Numbered from the stretch's first letter, positions 1 to 8,769 are shown. The stretch: DNA of 32,822 bases from Clostridia bacterium (GCA_017441705.1 JAFRWU010000023.1:1-32822); one strand, 5' to 3'. Translations and numbers: made by a program. The notes: a model not told the origin generated them from the sequence alone.

Positions 1-1
1 G

Positions 2-2242
2 ATCATCGGCGACTATACCGACAAATACGTCCAGGCGTATTTCCAGTACGACTCCAAGAAGACCGGCGGCGTCACCATCAGCCACCTGCGCTTCGGCGAC
101 AAGCCCATCAAGAGCCCGTACTACATCAACAAGGCCGACTTCGTGGCCTGCCACACCCCGGCGTACATCACCAAGGGATACAAGATCGTCAACGACGTGA
201 AGCCCGGCGGCATCTTCATGATCAACTGCCAGTGGGATCTCGACGAGCTGAATCATCACCTGTCCGCCGAGGCGAAGCGCTACATCGCGAAGAACAACAT
301 CCAGCTTTACACCATCAACGCCATCGACCTGGCCATTCAGATCGGCATGGGCAAGAGGACCAACACCATCCTGCAGTCGGCCTTCTTCACTCTCGCCAAG
401 GTCATGCCCCAGGAAGAAGCGATCCGGCACATGAAGGACGCGGCCACCAAGTCTTACCTGAAGAAGGGCCAGGACGTGGTGGATATGAACCACAAGGCCA
501 TCGATCTGGGCGCCACGGCGTTCGTGAAGATCGACGTTCCCGCCGACTGGGCCGACGCCGTCGACAACAACGAAGGCGAAGCCTACGAAGGCAAGGCCGC
601 TCTTGTGAAGCAGGTCAAGGAGATCATGGAGCCCGTGGGCAAGATGGACGGCGACAGCCTGCCGGTGTCCGCCTTCGTGGATCACGTGGACGGCCAGTTC
701 GAGCAGGGCGCTTCCGCCTACGAGAAGCGCGGCATCGCGGTCACGGTCCCGACCTGGGATTCCGAGAAGTGCATCCAGTGCAACAACTGCGCCTACGTCT
801 GCCCGCATGCCACCATTCGTCCCTTCGCCCTCGACGAAGAGGAAGCGAAGAACGCTCCCGCCGCCGCCAAGCTCGTTCCGATCAAGGCCGGCAAGGGAAA
901 GGGCGTTTATCAGTACGTCATGGCGGTATCCCCGCTCGACTGCATGGGCTGCGGCGTCTGCATCGGCCAGTGCCCGGTCAAGGCTCTCACCATGGTCCCG
1001 CAGGAAAACGAGAGCGCCCAGCAGGACGTGTTCGACTACTGCGTCGCCAAGGTTTCCGAGAAGAAGGATATGCAGGACAACACCGTCAAGGGAAGCCAGT
1101 TCAGGACCCCGCTCCTGGAGTTCTCGGGCTCCTGCGCCGGCTGCGCCGAAACCTCCTACGCGAGACTGGTGACACAGCTGTTCGGCGACCGGATGTATAT
1201 CTCCAACGCCACCGGCTGCTCCTCCATCTGGGGCGGTCCCGCGGCTACCTCTCCCTACACCGTCAACAAGGAAGGACGCGGACCGGCGTGGTCCAACTCC
1301 CTGTTTGAAGACAACGCGGAGCACGGCCTCGGCATGTACCTCGGCCAGAACGCGGTGCGTTCGGCTCTGGCCGAGAAGACCCGCGCTCTCATCGCCGTCG
1401 ATTACACCGACGAGGATATCAAGGAGACCGGCAAGGTCTGGCTCGACACCATGGACGACGGCGAAGCCAACAAGGAAGCCACCGCGAAGTACGTGGCGGC
1501 TCTCGAAGCCGCCGTGAAGCCGGATTGCCCGTGCGAGGCCTGCACCCTCGGACGCGAGATCCTCGGAAAGAAGGAATATCTCGCCAAGAAGTCCGTCTGG
1601 ATCTTCGGCGGCGACGGCTGGGCATACGACATCGGCTTCGGCGGCGTGGACCACGTGCTTGCCTCCGGCAACGACGTGAACGTCTTCGTCTTCGACACCG
1701 AGGTGTATTCCAACACCGGCGGACAGGCCTCCAAGGCCTCCAACATCGGCCAGGTGGCGCAGTTCGCCGCGGCCGGCAAGGAGATCAAGAAGAAGAGCCT
1801 GGCCGAAATCGCCATGAGCTACGGCTACATCTACGTGGCGCAGGTCGCCATGGGCGCCAACCCGGCCCAGACCATCAAGGCCATCGCAGAAGCCGAAGCG
1901 TATCACGGCCCGTCCATCATCATCGGTTACGCCCCCTGCGAGATGCACTCCATCAAGGGCGGCATGGTCAACTGCCAGGCCGAGATGAAGAAGGCGGTCG
2001 CCTGCGGCTACTGGAACCTCTTCCGCTTCAACCCCGCGGCCGAAGCCGGCAAGAAGTTCGTCCTCGATTCCAAGGCCCCGGCGGGCGGATATCAGGAATT
2101 CCTGATGAACGAAGCCCGTTACAGCCGCCTGACCCGCGAGTTCCCGGAGCGCGCCACCGTGCTCTTCGAACGCAACGAGAAGGCCGCCATGGAGCGCTGG
2201 GAGCATCTGAACCGTCTGGTGAAGATGTACGCCGAGGAGTGA
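2..2242 (+). CDS. nifJ: Pyruvate:ferredoxin (flavodoxin) oxidoreductase, 3' part
   Basis: Oxidises pyruvate plus CoA to acetyl-CoA and CO2 and passes electrons to ferredoxin or flavodoxin in the cytoplasm; it is the main pyruvate-consuming enzyme of many anaerobes. The frame is open to the left edge, so the N-terminal part (about a third of a usual ~1,170-residue single-chain enzyme) lies outside; 746 residues are visible. Two ferredoxin-type cysteine clusters are seen: CIQCNNCAYVC (from 770) and CMGCGVCIGQC (from 941). A CAGC pair (about 1134) follows that usually helps hold the proximal cluster in the TPP domain. The C-terminal TPP-binding region contains GGDGWAYDIG and NTGGQASK. GTG at 143 is an internal codon, not a start, because the family alignment continues upstream without a break. 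A strong terminator follows, so this is the last gene of its transcript. Identification is close to certain. Confidence 0.97.
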   Translation: MIGDYTDKYVQAYFQYDSKKTGGVTISHLRFGDKPIKSPYYINKADFVACHTPAYITKGYKIVNDVKPGGIFMINCQWDLDELNHHLSAEAKRYIAKNNIQLYTINAIDLAIQIGMGKRTNTILQSAFFTLAKVMPQEEAIRHMKDAATKSYLKKGQDVVDMNHKAIDLGATAFVKIDVPADWADAVDNNEGEAYEGKAALVKQVKEIMEPVGKMDGDSLPVSAFVDHVDGQFEQGASAYEKRGIAVTVPTWDSEKCIQCNNCAYVCPHATIRPFALDEEEAKNAPAAAKLVPIKAGKGKGVYQYVMAVSPLDCMGCGVCIGQCPVKALTMVPQENESAQQDVFDYCVAKVSEKKDMQDNTVKGSQFRTPLLEFSGSCAGCAETSYARLVTQLFGDRMYISNATGCSSIWGGPAATSPYTVNKEGRGPAWSNSLFEDNAEHGLGMYLGQNAVRSALAEKTRALIAVDYTDEDIKETGKVWLDTMDDGEANKEATAKYVAALEAAVKPDCPCEACTLGREILGKKEYLAKKSVWIFGGDGWAYDIGFGGVDHVLASGNDVNVFVFDTEVYSNTGGQASKASNIGQVAQFAAAGKEIKKKSLAEIAMSYGYIYVAQVAMGANPAQTIKAIAEAEAYHGPSIIIGYAPCEMHSIKGGMVNCQAEMKKAVACGYWNLFRFNPAAEAGKKFVLDSKAPAGGYQEFLMNEARYSRLTREFPERATVLFERNEKAAMERWEHLNRLVKMYAEE

Positions 2243-2274
2243 TCCCGGAAAGGCGATTTTCCCGCAAACAAATC

Positions 2275-2315
2275 CAAGAAGCCTGCGTGAGATCTCACGC
2301 AGGCTTCTTCTCTTT
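2275..2315 (+). terminator. Rho-independent terminator after nifJ, probably bidirectional
   Basis: A perfect 15-bp inverted repeat (AAGAAGCCTGCGTGA at 2276-2290 and its complement at 2295-2309) has a 4-base loop and is followed by CTCTTT. The A-rich left side gives T residues on the other strand, so it can also stop the ABC transporter transcript arriving from the right. Confidence 0.85.
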
Positions 2316-2337
2316 GGGGATATCCGGGGACGCGCCG

Positions 2338-4065
2338 TCAGGCGATCAGGTCGCTTTCCCGGAACTGCAGAGCGTAAAGAGAGGCATAGGTGCCGCCGAG
2401 GGCCATCAGCTCCTCGTGGGTGCCCTCCTCGGTGATCCGGCCCTCGGACACCACCACGATCCGGTCGGCGTTTTTCACGGTGGAAAGCCGGTGCGCCACC
2501 ACCAGGGTCGTCCGCCCCCTGCAAAGCTCGTCCAGAGCGGTCTGGATCAGGATCTCGGTGGTGTTGTCCAGGGCGCTGGTCGCCTCGTCCAGGATCAGGA
2601 TCGCGGGATCCTTCAGAAAGACCCGGGCGATGGAAAGCCGCTGCTTCTGCCCGCCGGAAAGCTTCACGCCGCGCTCGCCGATGCGGGTGTCGTACCCGTC
2701 GGGAAGGGTCGCGACGAACTCGTCGATATGGGCGCGCTTCGCGGCGAGCTCCATCTCCTCCCGCGTGGCGCCGGGACGGCCGTACAGGATGTTTTCGCCG
2801 ATGGTGCCGTCGAAGAGGAAGACGTCCTGCTGGACGATGCCGATGTTTTTGCGCAGGCTGTCCAGCGTCACCCCGTTGATATCGTTTCCGTCGATGGAGA
2901 GAAGACCGGATTCATACCGGTAAAACCGCGGGATCAGATGGCACAGGGTGGTCTTTCCGCCGCCGGAGGGACCCACCAGGGCCACCTTCTGCCCCTTGCG
3001 GATCTCCAGGGAGATGTCGCGCACCACTTCCTTTGCGGCGTCGTAGGAAAAGGAAACGTGGTCGAAGACGATGTCTCCCTTCACGTTTTGAAGGGGACGC
3101 GCGTCGGGGGATTCGATTTCCGGCTCCTCGTCCATGATCTCCAGAAAACGCTGGAAGCCGGTGACGCCGTTCTGGTACTGCTCCACGAAGTTGATCAGGG
3201 TCATCACCGGCCCGATGAACAGGTTGATCGACACCACGAAGGCCGAGTAGTCGCCGAAGGAGATGCGCCCGTTGTAGAGGAAGATGCCGCCGGCGATCAG
3301 GACGATGACGTTGAAAATGTCGGTGATGAAGGCGGTGGAGGAATGGAACTGGGCCATGGCCTTGTAGGAATGCTTCCGCGCCTCCACGAAGGAGGAATTG
3401 CCCGCCTCGAACTTGCGGGACTCCTCGGCGGTGTTGGTGAAGGCCTTGGTGACGCGGATGCCGGATATGCTGCTTTCCACGGCGCTGTTGATCACGGCCA
3501 TGCTCTTGCGGGTCTCCATGAAGGCCGCGCGCATCCGGGTGCTCATCACCCTTGCCACCACGACCAGAAGAGGCACGCAGGTGAAGACGATCAGGGTCAG
3601 AAGCCAGTCGATGGTAGAGAGATAGGTAAACGCGCCGACGATCATCACGCCGCTGATGAAAAGGTTTTCCGGCCCGTGGTGCGCAAGCTCCGAAATATCC
3701 ATCAGGTCGTTGGTCATCCGGGACATGATCTTGCCGGTCTCGTGGTTGTCGAAATAGGAATAGGGAAGGGTCTCCAGCTTCCGGAACATGTCGGTGCGCA
3801 TCTGGGCCTGCATGCCCACGCCGATCATGTGGCCGTAATACTGGATGAAGAACTGAAGCCCCATCCGGAGCGCGTAGACCAGAAGGAGTCCCGCTCCGGT
3901 GATCACGATCATCCGGAATCTGCGGTTGGGGATCAGATCGTTGAGCATGGTGCGGGTCATCACCGGGTAGACCATGCCGATCAGGGAGACCAGAAAGGAC
4001 GCCAGCATGTCGAAAAAGAACATGACGCGGTGAGGCCTGTAATAGGCGATGAATCGTTTCAGCAT
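2338..4065 (-). CDS. Half-size ABC exporter (fused membrane and ATPase domains)
   Basis: A 575-residue fused permease-ATPase of the multidrug/lipid exporter type that would work as a homodimer in the cytoplasmic membrane. The first ~310 residues hold the hydrophobic segments of a type-1 exporter domain. The ATPase half has Walker A GPSGGGKTT (from residue 365), the signature LSGGQKQR (from 469), Walker B ILILDEATSALD and an H-loop VAHRLST. Length is normal for the family. Its ATG lies inside the stop region of the upstream ArsR gene (shared ATGCTGA at 4059-4065), so translation is coupled and the pair is one operon. Substrate is unknown. The ArsR partner makes export of a metal, or of a compound sensed by ArsR, a reasonable inference, but nothing in the transporter itself indicates a metal. 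Confidence 0.93.
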   Translation of the reverse strand: MLKRFIAYYRPHRVMFFFDMLASFLVSLIGMVYPVMTRTMLNDLIPNRRFRMIVITGAGLLLVYALRMGLQFFIQYYGHMIGVGMQAQMRTDMFRKLETLPYSYFDNHETGKIMSRMTNDLMDISELAHHGPENLFISGVMIVGAFTYLSTIDWLLTLIVFTCVPLLVVVARVMSTRMRAAFMETRKSMAVINSAVESSISGIRVTKAFTNTAEESRKFEAGNSSFVEARKHSYKAMAQFHSSTAFITDIFNVIVLIAGGIFLYNGRISFGDYSAFVVSINLFIGPVMTLINFVEQYQNGVTGFQRFLEIMDEEPEIESPDARPLQNVKGDIVFDHVSFSYDAAKEVVRDISLEIRKGQKVALVGPSGGGKTTLCHLIPRFYRYESGLLSIDGNDINGVTLDSLRKNIGIVQQDVFLFDGTIGENILYGRPGATREEMELAAKRAHIDEFVATLPDGYDTRIGERGVKLSGGQKQRLSIARVFLKDPAILILDEATSALDNTTEILIQTALDELCRGRTTLVVAHRLSTVKNADRIVVVSEGRITEEGTHEELMALGGTYASLYALQFRESDLIA

Positions 4066-4418
4066 TTCGCTCCCTCGCTTTTCTCCGGAGCTCTCCGGCA
4101 GTGCAGGTATTCGGCTTCGTCGCAGCCGCCGTAGGCGGGCGTGCAGGGGGACGGCGTTTCCTTCGTCAGAGAGAGAAGGGACGCCGCCATGTCTTCGGCG
4201 GCGGCGTGGTCGATCACGTAATGCACGTGATATCCGCGCTTTTCGCCGGCGATCAGTCCGGCTTCGCGCATCAGCTTCAGATGCTGGGACACGGCCGATT
4301 CGCTGATCCCCAGCTTGCGCGCCAGCGCCCCGACGCAGTAACCCCGCTGCAGCAAAAGCCTATAGATCCGCATGCGCGTCTCGTCGCCGAGCGCGCGGCA
4401 GAGCGTGACGAGCTCCAT
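4059..4418 (-). CDS. ArsR-family winged-helix repressor
   Basis: A 119-residue DNA-binding protein, probably the repressor of its own operon with the ABC exporter. The N-terminal part reads as a classic ArsR fold: ALGDETRMRIYRLLL, then helix-turn-helix ALARKLGISESAVSQHLKLM (about residues 31-50) and wing EKRGYHVHYVID. The usual metal motif ELCVCDL is replaced by GYCVGAL, with only one cysteine. The C-terminal tail carries three cysteines in CTPAYGGCDEAEYLHC, plus a final Cys, which could form a different metal or thiol sensor site (inference). Start at 4418 is fixed by an AAGGAGG ribosome site just upstream. It shares seven bases with the transporter start. It is divergent from the PdxA-like gene, with its own promoter at 4461-4489. 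Confidence 0.92.
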   Translation of the reverse strand: MELVTLCRALGDETRMRIYRLLLQRGYCVGALARKLGISESAVSQHLKLMREAGLIAGEKRGYHVHYVIDHAAAEDMAASLLSLTKETPSPCTPAYGGCDEAEYLHCRRAPEKSEGAKC

Positions 4419-4460
4419 TCCCGCTTCGCCTCCTTTTTTCTTCCGGTTCGATCGAAAGAC

Positions 4461-4489
4461 AGTATACCACCGGAATCTGATTCAGTCAA
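4461..4489 (-). promoter_or_regulatory. Promoter of the arsR-ABC operon with operator-like palindrome
   Basis: On the minus strand, -35 TTGACT (4484-4489) and -10 TATACT (4461-4466) are separated by 17 bp. The spacer holds the palindrome GAATC-T-GATTC (4473-4483). Its position is what an ArsR autorepressor would need to block RNA polymerase; the binding itself is inference. Confidence 0.75.
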
Positions 4490-4528
4490 TACTTCATCGG
4501 ATCGAAGCGTTCCCCTCCGGAATGCGTC

Positions 4529-4557
4529 TTGTTTTTTCGGGGCGGATATGCTATCAT
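4529..4557 (+). promoter_or_regulatory. Promoter of the PdxA-like/kinase/araD operon
   Basis: -35 TTGTTT (4529-4534), 17-bp spacer, -10 TATCAT (4552-4557). It lies 28 bp before the GTG start and is divergent from the arsR promoter. Confidence 0.65.
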
Positions 4558-4584
4558 ATTTTCGGAAAAGGGAGGGGGAAAAGC

Positions 4585-5184
4585 GTGGAAAAGCCCAGAA
4601 TAGCCCTGCTTTCCGGCGATCCCGCGGGGATCGGGCCGCGCCTTGGCGCGAAGCTTCTGAAAAAGCGCGCGGCGGATTTTTCTCCGGTCGTCGTGGGAAA
4701 CGAGAGGATCCATACCGCGGCCCTTTCCCGTCTGGCGCCGGATCTGATCGATCTTTTTCCGGTTTACGACGTCCCGGCGGGGTTTTTGGTGCGGGGCGAA
4801 AGATCGGCCGAGGGCGGCCGGATGCAGCTTCAGGCCCTGGGAAAGGCCGCGCATCTTCTCCTGGAGGGACGGGTGGACGCGATCCTGATCACCGGCTTCG
4901 ATCCGGAGTCTGTCTCGCTTTACGATCCGCTGCTCCCGGACGATCTGGCTTACGTAAAAAAAGCCTTTCCGGGCCGGAAGATCGCGCGCGCGTTTTATCT
5001 TTCCGGCAGTCCCGTGACTCTGTATGAAGGTCTTCCGGCCCCTCTGGCAATCAGCGCCGCAGGCCCCCGCTACGGGGAAGAGGAGACCCGGCCGGAGGAC
5101 GAGAAGGCGACGGAGGACGCGCTCGCCTTTCTGCTTTCGCTCCGGAAGGCAGCGCCCGGAGAAGAGCGACCGCAATCCCCTTGA
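4585..5184 (+). CDS. Short PdxA-like protein (4-hydroxythreonine-4-phosphate dehydrogenase family, C-terminus absent)
   Basis: A 199-residue protein whose start, KPRIALLSGDPAGIGPRLGA, matches the conserved N-terminus of PdxA dehydrogenases. LLEGRVDAILITGFD corresponds to the usual nucleotide-side strand 'G.vDAivTaP'. PdxA proteins are normally about 330 residues and use three histidines for the catalytic metal. Here the TAPINK-like segment and the later histidine region are missing, and no continuation is found in any frame before the next gene. GTG at 4585 is chosen because GGGAGGGG lies just upstream and the family similarity begins there; the frame is open further left but without similarity. 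It is first in an operon with a sugar kinase and AraD. Normal dehydrogenase activity looks unlikely. It could be a reduced regulator, a partial subunit or a decaying gene. Confidence 0.7.
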   Translation: MEKPRIALLSGDPAGIGPRLGAKLLKKRAADFSPVVVGNERIHTAALSRLAPDLIDLFPVYDVPAGFLVRGERSAEGGRMQLQALGKAAHLLLEGRVDAILITGFDPESVSLYDPLLPDDLAYVKKAFPGRKIARAFYLSGSPVTLYEGLPAPLAISAAGPRYGEEETRPEDEKATEDALAFLLSLRKAAPGEERPQSP

Positions 5185-5201
5185 TCTGAAACAGGAAAGC
5201 A

Positions 5202-5240
5202 CGGCGCTTCGCGCGCCGGAAACAAGCCGCCTCCGGCGGC
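5202..5240 (+). other. Two GC-rich hairpins between the PdxA-like and kinase genes
   Basis: Stem CGGCGC/GCGCCG (5202-5218) is followed by GCCGCC-tcc-GGCGGC (5226-5240), ending seven bases before the GGGAGG ribosome site of the kinase. There is no T-tract, so these are more likely mRNA-processing, stability or translation elements than terminators. Confidence 0.5.
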
Positions 5241-5264
5241 GGAAAAGGGAGGAAGGACCTCATC

Positions 5265-6869
5265 ATGACCTTTGAAGAAAACGTGAAGACGATCCGGGAG
5301 GGCAAAGCGATCCTCGGCCTGGAAATGGGCAGCACCCGCGTCAAGGCGGTCCTGATCGGAGAGGATCACACTCCGCTGGCCAGCGGCAGCTCCGACTGGG
5401 AAAACAAACTGGAAAACGGAATCTGGACCTACTCGCTGGAGGACGTGAAGAAGGCGGTGCAGGAAAGCTATCAGACCCTGAAGGAAAACGTCATCGACCT
5501 TTTCGGGGTCAAGATCGGCCGCATCGCCGCCATGGGCTTTTCCGGCATGATGCACGGCTATCTGCCCTTTGACGGGGACGGCCGTCAGCTCGCGCCCTTC
5601 CGCACGTGGCGCAACACCATGACCGAGCGGGAGGCCGCCGAGCTTTCGGAGCTTTTCGGCTTCAACGTGCCCCAGAGATGGAGCGTTTCGCACCTTTATC
5701 AGGCGGTGCGCGCCGGAGAAGAGCATACGAAAAGGATCGCCCGCCTCACCACCCTCGCGGGCTATCTGCACTGGATCCTGACCGGGGAGTTCGTCCTCGG
5801 CGTGGGCGAGGCATCCGGCATGTTCCCGGTGAACGAAAAGACCGGCGATTACGACGAGCGCATGATCGCCCTGTTCGATGAAAAGATCCGGGCTTACGGC
5901 ATGCCGTGGCGCGTCCGGGACATCCTGCCCAGGGTCCTTCCCGCCGGCGCGCCGGCCGGCAGGATCACGCCCGCCGGCGCCCTCTTCCTCGATCCCTACG
6001 GCGATCTGGAGGACGGCAGCTTCGTCTGCCCGCCCGAAGGCGACGCGGGCACCGGCATGGCCGCCACCGACAGCGTCACGCCCCGCACCGGCAACGTCAG
6101 CGCCGGGACCAGCATCTTCTCCATGGTGGTGCTGGAAAAACCTCTGAAGAGCTATTATCCCGAGATCGACGTGGTGGCGACGCCCGCCGGGAAGCCGGTG
6201 GCGATGGTCCACTGCAACAACTGCACCTCGGATATCAACGCCTGGGCCGATCTCTTTGCGGAATTCTCCGCCACGGTGGGCAAAAAGGTCACCCGGGGAG
6301 AGGCGCTGGATTCCTTCTTCTATACGGCGGCGGAGGCTGAGGAGGACGCGGGCGGCGTGGTCGCCTATCCCTTCTTCTCGGGCGAGCATATCCTCGGGCT
6401 GGAGGAAGGCCGGCCGATGCTCCTCAGGAGCGCGGACGCCCGCTTCACCTACAGGAACCTGGCGCGCGCCTCGCTCTATTCGGCCATGGCGACCCTGAAG
6501 ATCGGCATGGACATCCTTTCGGAAAAGGAAAACGTGGAAATCGATTCGCTCTTTGGGCACGGAGGATTCTTCAAGGCGAAGGGCGTGGGGCAGAAGCTGA
6601 TGGCCTCGGCGCTTTCCACCCCGGTCACCGTGATGGAGACCGCGGGAGAGGGCGGCCCCTGGGGCATGGCGCTGCTGGCGGCCTACGCGTACCGGAAGGC
6701 GGAGGGAGAAAGCCTGGAAAGCTATCTCCGGGACCGCGTGTTCGCCGGATCGAAGGCGGAGACGGCGGCTCCCGATGAAAAGACCGGCGCGGGCTTTGCC
6801 CGGTATCTCGCCTCTTTCCGGGCGGCGCTTCCCGCCGAGAAAAAGGCCGTGGAGCTTCTGAAGGGGTGA
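5265..6869 (+). CDS. FGGY-family carbohydrate kinase (probable ribulokinase-type partner of AraD)
   Basis: A 534-residue cytoplasmic ATP-dependent sugar kinase. The N-terminal phosphate loop is [15 protein letters not shown] (about residues 18-32), and the sugar-binding strand reads [16 protein letters not shown]. The region [10 protein letters not shown] contains Asp260, at the place of the general-base aspartate of FGGY kinases. The C-terminal ATP-binding part shows [18 protein letters not shown] and [18 protein letters not shown] at 5265 follows GGGAGGAAGGACC. It stands four bases before araD, so the natural inference is phosphorylation of L-ribulose, feeding AraD, but no L-arabinose isomerase gene is present in the window. 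Xylulose or another ketopentose cannot be ruled out from sequence alone. Confidence 0.88.
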   Translation: MTFEENVKTIREGKAILGLEMGSTRVKAVLIGEDHTPLASGSSDWENKLENGIWTYSLEDVKKAVQESYQTLKENVIDLFGVKIGRIAAMGFSGMMHGYLPFDGDGRQLAPFRTWRNTMTEREAAELSELFGFNVPQRWSVSHLYQAVRAGEEHTKRIARLTTLAGYLHWILTGEFVLGVGEASGMFPVNEKTGDYDERMIALFDEKIRAYGMPWRVRDILPRVLPAGAPAGRITPAGALFLDPYGDLEDGSFVCPPEGDAGTGMAATDSVTPRTGNVSAGTSIFSMVVLEKPLKSYYPEIDVVATPAGKPVAMVHCNNCTSDINAWADLFAEFSATVGKKVTRGEALDSFFYTAAEAEEDAGGVVAYPFFSGEHILGLEEGRPMLLRSADARFTYRNLARASLYSAMATLKIGMDILSEKENVEIDSLFGHGGFFKAKGVGQKLMASALSTPVTVMETAGEGGPWGMALLAAYAYRKAEGESLESYLRDRVFAGSKAETAAPDEKTGAGFARYLASFRAALPAEKKAVELLKG

Positions 6870-6873
6870 GGAT

Positions 6874-7575
6874 ATGCTGGAGGAACTGAAAAAGAAGGTT
6901 TGGGAGGCGAACCTCCTTCTCCCGCGATACAATCTGGTGATTTTCACCTGGGGCAACGTCTCGGCCGTCGACCGGGAAACCGGCCTCATGGTCATCAAGC
7001 CGTCGGGCGTGGAGTATGAGGATCTCCGCCCGGAGGATATGGTGACGGTGGATATCCATACCGGCGAAACGGTCGAAGGCGACCTGAACCCCTCCTCCGA
7101 CACCCTGACCCACGCGGCGCTCTACCGCGCCTTCCCCTCGATCGGCGGGGTGGTGCACACCCACTCCCGCTGGGCGACGATCTACGCGCAGGCGGCGAAG
7201 CCCATCCCGGCTCTGGGGACCACCCACGGAGATTATTTCTACGGCGAGATCCCGGTGACGCGGGCGATGACGCCGGAGGAGATCGGCGGCGGCCCCGGCC
7301 GCTACGAGGCGGAGACCGGCAAGGTGATCGTCGAAACCTTCCGGGACAAGGACCCCGACGCGGTGCCCGCGTGTCTGGTGAAAAGCCACGGACCCTTCAT
7401 CTGGGGCAAGGATGCGAAGAACGCGGTGCACAACGCGGTGATCCTGGAGGAGCTCGCCTTCATGGCGTGGCACGACGAGGCGCTCCTGCCCGGGATCGGA
7501 CCGATGCAGAAGGAGCTTCTGGACAAGCACTATCTGCGCAAGCACGGCAAGGACGCCTATTACGGACAGAAATAA
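6874..7575 (+). CDS. araD: L-ribulose-5-phosphate 4-epimerase
   Basis: Converts L-ribulose 5-phosphate to D-xylulose 5-phosphate, sending arabinose-type pentoses into the pentose phosphate pathway. The 233 residues align over the full length with enterobacterial Ara[45 protein letters not shown] and a C-terminal [14 protein letters not shown]. Metal-ligand histidines are at positions 95, 97 and about 172, with Asp120 and a Tyr near 229-230 as the acid/base pair. The related sugar aldolases of this superfamily diverge at the C-terminus, so AraD is a firm assignment. It starts four bases after the kinase stop and the operon ends at the terminator at 7591. Confidence 0.95.
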   Translation: MLEELKKKVWEANLLLPRYNLVIFTWGNVSAVDRETGLMVIKPSGVEYEDLRPEDMVTVDIHTGETVEGDLNPSSDTLTHAALYRAFPSIGGVVHTHSRWATIYAQAAKPIPALGTTHGDYFYGEIPVTRAMTPEEIGGGPGRYEAETGKVIVETFRDKDPDAVPACLVKSHGPFIWGKDAKNAVHNAVILEELAFMAWHDEALLPGIGPMQKELLDKHYLRKHGKDAYYGQK

Positions 7576-7590
7576 GGATCAAAGAAAAAC

Positions 7591-7627
7591 AAAAACCCGG
7601 CGGCGCACAGCGCCGCCGGGTTTTTCT
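7591..7627 (+). terminator. Bidirectional terminator between araD and the dehydrogenase gene
   Basis: AAAAACCCGGCGGCGC-aca-GCGCCGCCGGGTTTTT: an 11-bp GC stem flanked by A5 and T5, serving the convergent genes on both sides. Confidence 0.92.
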
Positions 7628-7645
7628 CTTTTCCGCCTTGCCGCC

Positions 7646-8647
7646 TTACGCCATGGTTTCCAGCATTTTCATGCTGACTTCCCATTTTGCGGGCTCTCCC
7701 GCGGCGAAGGCGCGGGCTTCTTCGATCATGTATTCGCCCATCCGGAGGCATTCGTCCCCGGCGGAGCCCGCGATGTGCGGGGTCAGGAGGACGTTTTCCA
7801 TCCCGTAGAAGGGATGGTTCGGCAGGGGCGGTTCGGGCATGGTCACGTCAAGAAGGGCGGTGCGGGTGGGGACCTCCTTCAGGGCGCGCACCAGATCGTC
7901 CTCCACCACCTGCGCGCCGCGCCCGGTGTTGAGGAAAAAGGCCGTCGGACGCATCCGGGAGAAAAGAGCGTAATCCAGCATCCCCACCGTGGCGGGAAGG
8001 TTCGCAATGTGATTGGAGATCACCCCGCAGGTCGAAAAGATCTCCTCCAGCGAGGCAGGCCTGACGCCGAATTCCTCCTCGCGCGAACGGTCGAAGAAGG
8101 GATCGTAGTAGAGGACCTCCAGACGGTAGGGCAGAAGGAGCCTCGCGACCTCCCTGCCCACCATGCCGAGGCCCAGAAGCCCGACCTTTTCGCCGTAGTT
8201 TCCCCGGTAGGTGCGGAAGACCCTCAGGGCGGCGGCGCGGTCCCTCTTTTCGGGCAGACAGGCGAAGAAGCCCTTGTTGGCCAGAAGGATCGCCGAAAGG
8301 GCGTACTCGGCCACCGGCACGGCGTTGGCCGCCCAGGCCGAAAAGACCCTGATTCCTTTTTCCAGGAAGGGACGGGCGAAGGCCTGCACCGATCCCGCGC
8401 CGTAAAACACGGCCTTGAGACAGGGCAGCTCTCTTTCGATCTCTTCTTTCGAAAGGGCGGGCATGCCCCAGGTGGAAAAGACGAATTCACAGCCGGCGTA
8501 TTTCCCGCCGGAGGAAGCCAGCTCCTTTCCCGACACGGGATCGGGAGAGAGAAACTCGTACGCGGAGGCGAGAGAGGCGATCCCCCCGTCGCCGTAAACC
8601 TTCCGGATGTTTTCGGGGGCGTCGCACAGAAACAGAGCCTTTTTCAT
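7646..8647 (-). CDS. D-isomer-specific 2-hydroxyacid dehydrogenase family protein
   Basis: A 333-residue NAD(P)-dependent oxidoreductase of the D-lactate/phosphoglycerate/glyoxylate-reductase superfamily. The cofactor fold has GLLGLGMVG (residues 156-164). The catalytic set is complete: Arg243 in NTGRG, Glu272 in MPEPP and His291 in TPHIAGS. The N-terminal substrate domain is divergent, so the substrate is not predicted. ATG at 8647 follows a clear AAGGAGGATCC. It is divergent from an Old-Yellow-Enzyme-like oxidoreductase, sharing a 201-bp intergenic region with an operator-like palindrome, which suggests co-regulation. An assignment to serA is not supported because there is no C-terminal regulatory domain. 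Confidence 0.9.
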   Translation of the reverse strand: MKKALFLCDAPENIRKVYGDGGIASLASAYEFLSPDPVSGKELASSGGKYAGCEFVFSTWGMPALSKEEIERELPCLKAVFYGAGSVQAFARPFLEKGIRVFSAWAANAVPVAEYALSAILLANKGFFACLPEKRDRAAALRVFRTYRGNYGEKVGLLGLGMVGREVARLLLPYRLEVLYYDPFFDRSREEEFGVRPASLEEIFSTCGVISNHIANLPATVGMLDYALFSRMRPTAFFLNTGRGAQVVEDDLVRALKEVPTRTALLDVTMPEPPLPNHPFYGMENVLLTPHIAGSAGDECLRMGEYMIEEARAFAAGEPAKWEVSMKMLETMA

Positions 8648-8664
8648 GACCGGATCCTCCTTTT

Positions 8665-8681
8665 GCCGCCCGGAGGGCGGC
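8665..8681 (-). other. Leader hairpin next to the ribosome site of the dehydrogenase gene
   Basis: GCCGCCC-tcc-GGGCGGC, read on the minus strand, ends four bases before AGGAGG. It could hinder or stabilise the leader; there is no T-tract. Confidence 0.45.
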
Positions 8682-8708
8682 GGCTTTTCCCAAAAAACAG
8701 GTGCAAAT

Positions 8709-8722
8709 CACAAAATATTGTG
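8709..8722. promoter_or_regulatory. Operator-like palindrome in the divergent intergenic region
   Basis: CACAA-AATA-TTGTG is an inverted repeat placed between the two divergent genes, about 25 bp before the plus-strand -10 element and 62 bp before the dehydrogenase start. No regulator gene adjoins it. Confidence 0.4.
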
Positions 8723-8741
8723 CTTTCCCTTTTCACCGACG

Positions 8742-8752
8742 TGTGGTATACT
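8742..8752 (+). promoter_or_regulatory. Extended -10 promoter of the first Old-Yellow-Enzyme gene
   Basis: TGGTATACT (8744-8752) is an extended -10 box; the -35 region (about TTTCCC at 8724) is weak. The leader to the ATG is about 95 bases. Confidence 0.6.
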
Positions 8753-8769
8753 TATTTTTGACCCCGTAT

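Noticed and set aside
1525-4134. Long plus-strand open frame across nifJ and opposite the ABC transporter
   Set aside because: It is an out-of-phase shadow: Arg/Gly-rich text without motifs, running through a real terminator and antisense to a well-recognised gene.
5185-5264. Frameshifted remainder of the PdxA-like gene
   Set aside because: The 80-bp gap holds only hairpins and a ribosome site; no PdxA C-terminal motif appears in any frame.
7646-8647. SerA (phosphoglycerate dehydrogenase)
   Set aside because: Only 333 residues, no ACT or regulatory domain, divergent substrate half and no serine-pathway neighbours.
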